From positions 227,434-291,433 of the forward strand of contig NZ_JAJNDV010000005.1 in assembly GCF_021043375.1 (NCBI RefSeq): a stretch of 64,000 nt of DNA, written 5' to 3'. Shown here one piece after another: positions 59,863-64,000 of the stretch. This DNA is from Sphingomonas sp. IC-56. Lineage in GTDB: Bacteria; Pseudomonadota; Alphaproteobacteria; Sphingomonadales; Sphingomonadaceae. Numbering within the stretch: the first letter of the stretch is position 1; every line of letters begins with the position of its first letter. The notes below the pieces were generated by a model that made no database searches, was not told the origin of the DNA, and saw only the letters and a list, made by a program, of their open reading frames with translations. Made by a program: the position numbers and the translations under genes.

Positions 59863-60675
59863 TTACGCTGCGTCGCGGTCCTGCCAGTCGAGCACGGCCA
59901 GGTAGTTGCGCAGGCGGTTGAGCTCGAGCGAGGCGAGCAGCGAATTGTTGTGATAGGGTTCCAGCACGCGTGTGACCTCGGCTGCCCAAGGCGCGGAGGC
60001 GTCGAACACCACACCCAGGCCGAACACCGCGGGGATATTGGCGAAGGACAGCGGGCGAGCCTCTGTATCGCCCGCGGCGACGAAATCCTCGATCGCGGTC
60101 AGAACGCCGTTGCGCGGGCCGCCCTCCTGAAGCGCCCAAGCGAAGTGCCCGCCGCCGCGGAAGCCGCGATGGTCACGGTAGCCCGGGTCGCCGATCGTCA
60201 CCCCGGCATCGAAGCTGTAGGGGTGGCGGTGCTCGGCAGGGATCCGTTCAGGCGCGTAATAGAAGTCGCGGCGCGCGCATGGCCAGCTGATGTCGTGAAG
60301 GATGGCGAGCAGAGGCTTGCCGTCGCGTCGCGACAGTTCGTCCGCGATCCGCAGCTCGTTGGATACGGTGTAATAGTTGTGGTCGCCGTCGATGATCCAG
60401 GCGTCGACGTTGCTGCAGCCGGGCATCGCCTCCAGGCTGGTTGCGGCGAGATGCCGCACGGCGGGTACGCGGGCGACCCAGTCGAGAAATTCCGGCTTGG
60501 GTCCCGGGTCGATGCTGGTCAGGCTGCCGCCGATGGCCTTGGCATAGGCGGCGAGCTGCTGTGACATGCCGCCGAACTCGGCGCCGATCTCGGTGATGGA
60601 GCGGGCTTCGGCGGCATGCAGCGTGCCGAGGATCAGGTCCGAAAATTCGGACATCGAGTGGATCAGCAGGGTCAT
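59863..60675 (-). CDS. SAM-dependent methyltransferase, Methyltransf_24-like
   Basis: 270 residues. The SAM-binding region is SITEIGAEFGGMSQQLAAYAKAIGGSLTSIDPG; the acidic motif IIDGDHNYYTVSNEL matches class I small-molecule or sugar methyltransferases of the Methyltransf_24 type. It starts 4 bp inside the HAD gene (ATGA), so the two form a unit. Substrate unknown; with flaF and motA on either side, modification of flagellin or of surface polysaccharide is possible. Confidence 0.65.
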   Translation of the reverse strand: MTLLIHSMSEFSDLILGTLHAAEARSITEIGAEFGGMSQQLAAYAKAIGGSLTSIDPGPKPEFLDWVARVPAVRHLAATSLEAMPGCSNVDAWIIDGDHNYYTVSNELRIADELSRRDGKPLLAILHDISWPCARRDFYYAPERIPAEHRHPYSFDAGVTIGDPGYRDHRGFRGGGHFAWALQEGGPRNGVLTAIEDFVAAGDTEARPLSFANIPAVFGLGVVFDASAPWAAEVTRVLEPYHNNSLLASLELNRLRNYLAVLDWQDRDAA

Positions 60676-63083
60676 GCGGCGACTTCCGAAGACTGGAGGA
60701 TGTTCTGGGGGGAAGCGGGTTTGGGCGCCCGCTCGGCGATGGGGCGGAAGGTGACGGCCAGCATCATCGGCCGGTCGCTGTGTCGTGGAGGCGGCGGCAC
60801 CATCATGAAGGCGTGTTCGTCGTCGCAGCGGAACAGGTGCGGCGCGGTCTGTTCCATGCCATCCAGCGTCGGCATCGCGCTGATCTCGTCGCGTCCGGAA
60901 CGGTGCTTCTCGCTGAGGAAGCAATCGACCGGCATGAACACGGCGCTTTCGACCTGCAGCCACTCGAAGAGCTTGCCGAACTGGAGGCCGACCGAATAAC
61001 GGCAGTCGCCGATCGGCACCGGCGCCACGTAATAGCCGTCATGCGTCGGGGTCGCCTCCACCTTGGTGAGGGACACGTCTCGCCCGTCTGCTACGATGAT
61101 CGGCAGGGTGAGGCTGCGGTCTACGAAGTCGGCGTGATTGAGGCTCAGCCCGAAGCGCTTGTGCGTGAGCAGGCTGAGCTTGAGCGCCAGCCCCTCCCCA
61201 TGCAGCTCGGCCGGCAGATACATGCGGTCGGCGCCCTTCATGTAGAAGAGGCCATGCTGGCGCAGGCCCTTGCGCGCGACTTCTGCGTCGAACAGCGCGA
61301 CGGTGTCGTCGACGCCGAGGTTCACGTCGTGCTCGAACTCGCCAAACACTGCGAGTTCGTGGGGCAGGGGCAGGTACATCAGCCGGCCCAGCACGGCAGC
61401 AGCGGCGCGGCGCCACATCTGCGCGTCGTGGGGCGCTGCGCGGCGGATCACGGTGTCCGCCTGCGCCCGAGCGAATCCGACGCAGCCGGCCTGGACGCGG
61501 TCACGGATCGCGGACTGGCGGCCCTTGATGCTGTTGGTCTTGCGGATCGGCGTGCCGTCCGCCTGGTAATCGATCACCGAACCCTGCGACACGGTGCACA
61601 GCTGTTCGAGCACGGCGACGTTGCTGCACAACGCTTCCAGCGTGGCGCCGTCATACTGGTCCTGGCCGATGAACCCCTTCTTGTCGAAGCCGGTGCGGAA
61701 CTGTTCGCGCAGCAACAGGTAGCGGCCGGCGACATGGACGCCGAGCCGGTCGCGCAGCAGCGGCTCGACTGCGTTCTGGACCGAGCCGTTATAGCCCAGG
61801 TCGACCAGCATCAGCGTGTCGCCCGGCGCGGGATCGATGGTGCGGCGGAGATGCGCGACCAGCCGGTCCGCAAAGGCCGACGACGCGCGGGTGATCCGCC
61901 GCAGGCGCGCAGGCGTGCGGACCGCACGGGCGAGCGCGGCATGCGCGGTCTTGAGCGTGCGGGCCTGTTTGAGGATGGTGTCGATATCGGCGGGCTCCAG
62001 CAGCAGCTGGCAGGCGACGGCGTGCGGATCGCTTCCGGTCTCGAGTTCGAGGTAGCGCTGGACCGCGTCGCCATCGACGAAGGAAGATGCGTTGGCGGTG
62101 AAGCGGCTGATCTCCACTGCGTGGCCGGCATGGCCGCTGCTCGCCTGGTACATGAGCCGCGGGAGGTGGCCGTCGCGCATCAGGAAGACTTGGTGCACCT
62201 TGCCGCCATGCTGCTGGGCAAGCGCCTCCGCCTCGGCGGCGAGCCAGCGGTCATAGCCGTGGAGAACCGGGCCGAGCGTGCCGAAGCCGAACGCTTCAGC
62301 CGCGTCGGCGATGCCTGGCTCGCCGGCCGCCAGCGTGGCACGGTGCGGTTGGTGAGTGGCGGCGCACTGCGGTGCGACGGGGTGAAGGATGGCGCTGACC
62401 GCGGCTTCGAGGCGCAGGCGCTGCTCGGTGCCGTCGGCGAATTGTTCGAGATGAAGCGTCTGGACGCCGAACGGGGAAACACCCCCGACGTCGGCCTTTT
62501 TGTTGTCGCCGATGTGCAGGATTTCGCGGGGGGCGACCTTCAACTGCTTGAGAACGTCGCCGTACAGGCCCTCCGCCTTCGCCTTGCCATAGGTGGAGGA
62601 GCAGAAGACGCGATCGATCAGGTCCGATACCTCGTCGCCAGCCGCCGCGGCGATCAGGCCGCGCAACTGCTCCGGGTCGAGATAGGTGTCGGAGACGATG
62701 ATGACCTGCAGCCCGCGGCGCTTCGCTTCGCGCATCAGTTCAACGGTCGGGCGGAATGCGAAGCAATGCGCCGCCTCGGCGGCGAGTTCGCCGGCTATGG
62801 CTGCGGCGCGGCCTTCGGCGCTTCCGTTGGGAAGCAGCTCGCGGTAGATTTCGTCGATCGTGACCTCGCCACGGGCGTGGCGCATCTCCGCGGCGATGCG
62901 GGCGCGGCTCTCGGCCCAGCGGCGTTGCATCACGGTAACGTCGCCCAGCGCGGCGAACAGGTCGTGCGGCGCATGGCAGTCGCGCCACAGCAGGGTGTCG
63001 AAGCAGTCGAGCGAGAGGATCTTCAGCGGACCGCGCCCGTCCAGGGCAGCTGGCAGCGCATGGGGGAGGATGGTGTCGGCCAA
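60672..63083 (-). CDS. Large HAD-superfamily protein (COG5610-like) of the flagellar locus
   Basis: 803 residues from a TTG with GAGGG about nine bases upstream. The first 220 residues are a full HAD domain: SLDCFDTLLWR (motif I), VIIVSDTYL (II), the Lys region YGKAKAEG (III) and ILHIGDNKKADVGG (IV). The remaining 580 are unassigned; FLMRDGHLPRLMY and LVDLGYNGSVQNAVE recall large HAD proteins in polysaccharide clusters. A CTATAAG of the flagellar type lies upstream. Candidate surface- or flagellin-modification enzyme. Confidence 0.6.
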   Translation of the reverse strand: MADTILPHALPAALDGRGPLKILSLDCFDTLLWRDCHAPHDLFAALGDVTVMQRRWAESRARIAAEMRHARGEVTIDEIYRELLPNGSAEGRAAAIAGELAAEAAHCFAFRPTVELMREAKRRGLQVIIVSDTYLDPEQLRGLIAAAAGDEVSDLIDRVFCSSTYGKAKAEGLYGDVLKQLKVAPREILHIGDNKKADVGGVSPFGVQTLHLEQFADGTEQRLRLEAAVSAILHPVAPQCAATHQPHRATLAAGEPGIADAAEAFGFGTLGPVLHGYDRWLAAEAEALAQQHGGKVHQVFLMRDGHLPRLMYQASSGHAGHAVEISRFTANASSFVDGDAVQRYLELETGSDPHAVACQLLLEPADIDTILKQARTLKTAHAALARAVRTPARLRRITRASSAFADRLVAHLRRTIDPAPGDTLMLVDLGYNGSVQNAVEPLLRDRLGVHVAGRYLLLREQFRTGFDKKGFIGQDQYDGATLEALCSNVAVLEQLCTVSQGSVIDYQADGTPIRKTNSIKGRQSAIRDRVQAGCVGFARAQADTVIRRAAPHDAQMWRRAAAAVLGRLMYLPLPHELAVFGEFEHDVNLGVDDTVALFDAEVARKGLRQHGLFYMKGADRMYLPAELHGEGLALKLSLLTHKRFGLSLNHADFVDRSLTLPIIVADGRDVSLTKVEATPTHDGYYVAPVPIGDCRYSVGLQFGKLFEWLQVESAVFMPVDCFLSEKHRSGRDEISAMPTLDGMEQTAPHLFRCDDEHAFMMVPPPPRHSDRPMMLAVTFRPIAERAPKPASPQNILQSSEVAA

Positions 63084-63130
63084 GTCGGTTTTCCCTCTGT
63101 GCGTGCCCGCACTGTTGGGAACGCACGATT

Positions 63131-63137
63131 CTTATAG
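63131..63137 (-). promoter_or_regulatory. CTATAAG element of the HAD/methyltransferase pair
   Basis: Same heptamer as the flagellar operons, about 48 bp before the TTG start. The divergent flaF lies 63 bp away and may use TAGAAT (63171-63176) as its own -10. Confidence 0.5.
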
Positions 63138-63199
63138 GAAGGAAGACGCCGCAGGCTGTGATTTCATCCTAGAATGGGAGTGCTATCAAAGGAGCCAGC

Positions 63200-63559
63200 A
63201 TGACCATCAATGCCTATCAGGCGGCCCGAAGCCGCGCCGAAACGCCGCGCGCGGCGGAGCACCGCCTGCTGAGCCAGATCACCGGCGAAATGATGGACGC
63301 GGAGACCGCAGGTTACACCGGCGCGTTGTTGATGCCTTCGCTTCATCGCAATCGTGAAATGTGGTCGGTTTTCATGACGGACTGCGGCGCCACCGGTAAC
63401 GGCCTGCCCGCCGAACTGCGCGCCTCGATCATCTCGCTCGGCCTGTGGGTCCAGCGCTTCACCAGCGACGTGATCGCGGGCCGGGAGCCGATTGGCGAAC
63501 TGATCGCGCTGAACCGGACCATGATGGAAGGGCTGATCGGCCAGCGCATGGCCGCCTGA
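63200..63559 (+). CDS. flaF: Flagellin-synthesis protein FlaF
   Basis: 119 residues with the family pattern (NAYQAARSRAETPRAAEHRLLSQIT, then NREMWSVFMTDCGATGNGLPAELRASIISLGLWVQRFTSDV). FlaF is a flagellin chaperone and in Caulobacter is needed for flagellin synthesis, opposing FlbT. GGAG lies before the ATG. Monocistronic with a terminator. Confidence 0.93.
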   Translation: MTINAYQAARSRAETPRAAEHRLLSQITGEMMDAETAGYTGALLMPSLHRNREMWSVFMTDCGATGNGLPAELRASIISLGLWVQRFTSDVIAGREPIGELIALNRTMMEGLIGQRMAA

Positions 63560-63576
63560 TCCGTACCGAAGCTTTG

Positions 63577-63612
63577 AAAAGGGGCGTCGCGGCAACCGCG
63601 GCGCCCTTTTTT
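63577..63612 (+). terminator. Terminator after flaF
   Basis: AAAAGGGGCGTCGCGG-CAA-CCGCGGCGCCCTTTTTT hairpin with one G-T pair. The 63613-63808 stretch beyond it holds no gene or RNA that I can support. Confidence 0.88.
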
Positions 63613-63808
63613 GCGTGCGCGTTGCGCCTGCCGATCAACCTATGAGGCGCATCGCGCGAGGGTGCGCAAACCAGCCATAGCTTGAGCGCACGATAGCAGC
63701 GCTGGCGAAGGTTATGGTGGTAGCAACAGCGGCACCGGGGCGCCCTGCGCGATGTACTTCCTGTACCCGCTCGCGCCAAATCCATGCGGTCAGGGGGGGC
63801 AGAAGGCG

Positions 63809-63845
63809 AAAGGGCGCCACGATTGCTCGTGACGCCCCCTTTTGT
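63809..63845 (-). terminator. Terminator after the chemoreceptor gene
   Basis: AAAGGGCGCCACGA-TTGC-TCGTGACGCCCCCTTTT, with T-rich flanks on both strands. Confidence 0.75.
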
Positions 63846-63862
63846 GTGCGTAGCTGCCGAGG

Positions 63863-64000
63863 TCAGAAGCTGGCCCAGTCCTCTTGTGCAGCCCGTGCCG
63901 ACGGTGCCGTCAGCGGCTTGACCGGGGAGACATAGCTCTTCTTCGCGCGGATCGGCGGCTGGTGCGGGGCGAAGGAGCGGGGGGCGGGGCGGGCCTGGCC
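63863..64000 (-). CDS. C-terminal end of a probable methyl-accepting chemotaxis protein
   Basis: The last 45 residues of a protein entering from the right edge. A flexible Pro/Ala/Arg-rich tail ends EDWASF, like the W-x-x-F pentapeptide on which CheR and CheB dock in chemoreceptors (E. coli NWETF). The setting (che operon nearby) supports this, but the signalling domain lies outside the window. Confidence 0.55.
   Translation of the reverse strand, partial: GQARPAPRSFAPHQPPIRAKKSYVSPVKPLTAPSARAAQEDWASF

Noticed and set aside
60780..63137. A 785-codon plus-strand open frame opposite the HAD gene
   Set aside because: Antisense shadow of a gene with clear HAD motifs; composition is typical of reverse-frame artefacts.
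63613..63808. Possible tRNA or small gene between flaF and the chemoreceptor
   Set aside because: No cloverleaf, no CCA-like end and no ORF with a ribosome site could be supported.

Overview
The window comes from a GC-rich alphaproteobacterium, most likely a sphingomonad (Sphingomonas or a close relative). The evidence is the alphaproteobacterial flagellar set (FlbT, FlaF, FliX, FlbD, MotE, a FlaEY-like protein), a Caulobacter-like Weimberg pentose operon, a rhizobium-like che gene order, and GC-rich intergenic repeats of a type common in sphingomonads. About 85% of the window is a near-complete flagellar and chemotaxis locus of some 55 genes.

Layout. (1) 1-2079, minus: xylX-xylB-xylC (xylC cut by the window edge), the oxidative pentose pathway, with a LacI-type operator upstream. 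(2) About 2802-9980: a roughly 7.2-kb mobile island of the GInt type (four recombination genes, ginA-ginD) that also carries a complete dTMP-kinase gene. It lies inside the P-loop codons of a resident thymidylate-kinase-like gene. The resident start codon and first nine codons are on the right (9981-10007) and the remaining 210 codons on the left (2175-2804). (3) 10055-15111, minus: a hypothetical gene, a sigma-70-family factor, an SLT-like muramidase, fliJ, fliI, flbT. (4) 15330-29288: flgE-flgK-flgL (+); a TPR protein and a small membrane protein (-); a FliL-like gene (+); fliL-fliM-DUF6468-motE (-); flgF-flgG-flgA-flgH (+); flagellin and a small gene of unknown function (+). (5) 29386-45418: a candidate small RNA; fliK-flgD, flhA, fliF-fliN-flbD, fliG-fliH (all -); a FlaEY-like gene and flgB (+); flgI-flgJ-flgN (-); fliX (+). 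(6) 45728-50328: flgC-fliE-fliQ-fliR-flhB (-) and fliN2-fliO-fliP (+). (7) 50413-59782, minus: one long operon motA-STAS-cheY1-cheA-cheW-cheR-cheB-cheY2-cheD-cheT-like-motB-fliL-like-PilZ. (8) 59863-64000: a HAD/methyltransferase pair (-), flaF (+), and the C-terminal end of a probable chemoreceptor (-).

How it works together. Nearly every flagellar operon has a CTATAAT/CTATAAG hexamer close upstream. Several also have a GGCA-N5-TGCC palindrome at one of a few fixed distances from it (overlapping, 11-13 bp, or 30-31 bp). I see no sigma-54 -24/-12 element at these promoters. The resident FlbD-family regulator has lost the sigma-54-contacting GAFTGA loop (GAFPAA) and the Walker B aspartate (LRE). 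Together these suggest that the classical FlbD/sigma-54 flagellar switch has been rewired here to sigma-70-type promoters, with FliX retained. CtrA-like sites upstream of the sigma-factor gene suggest cell-cycle input at the top of the cascade.

Most interesting observations: an island that breaks a kinase gene but brings a replacement kinase, translationally coupled to the captured host start codon; the FlbD/promoter rewiring; a structured small RNA driven by the flagellar-type promoter; and a CheT-like candidate phosphatase after cheD.
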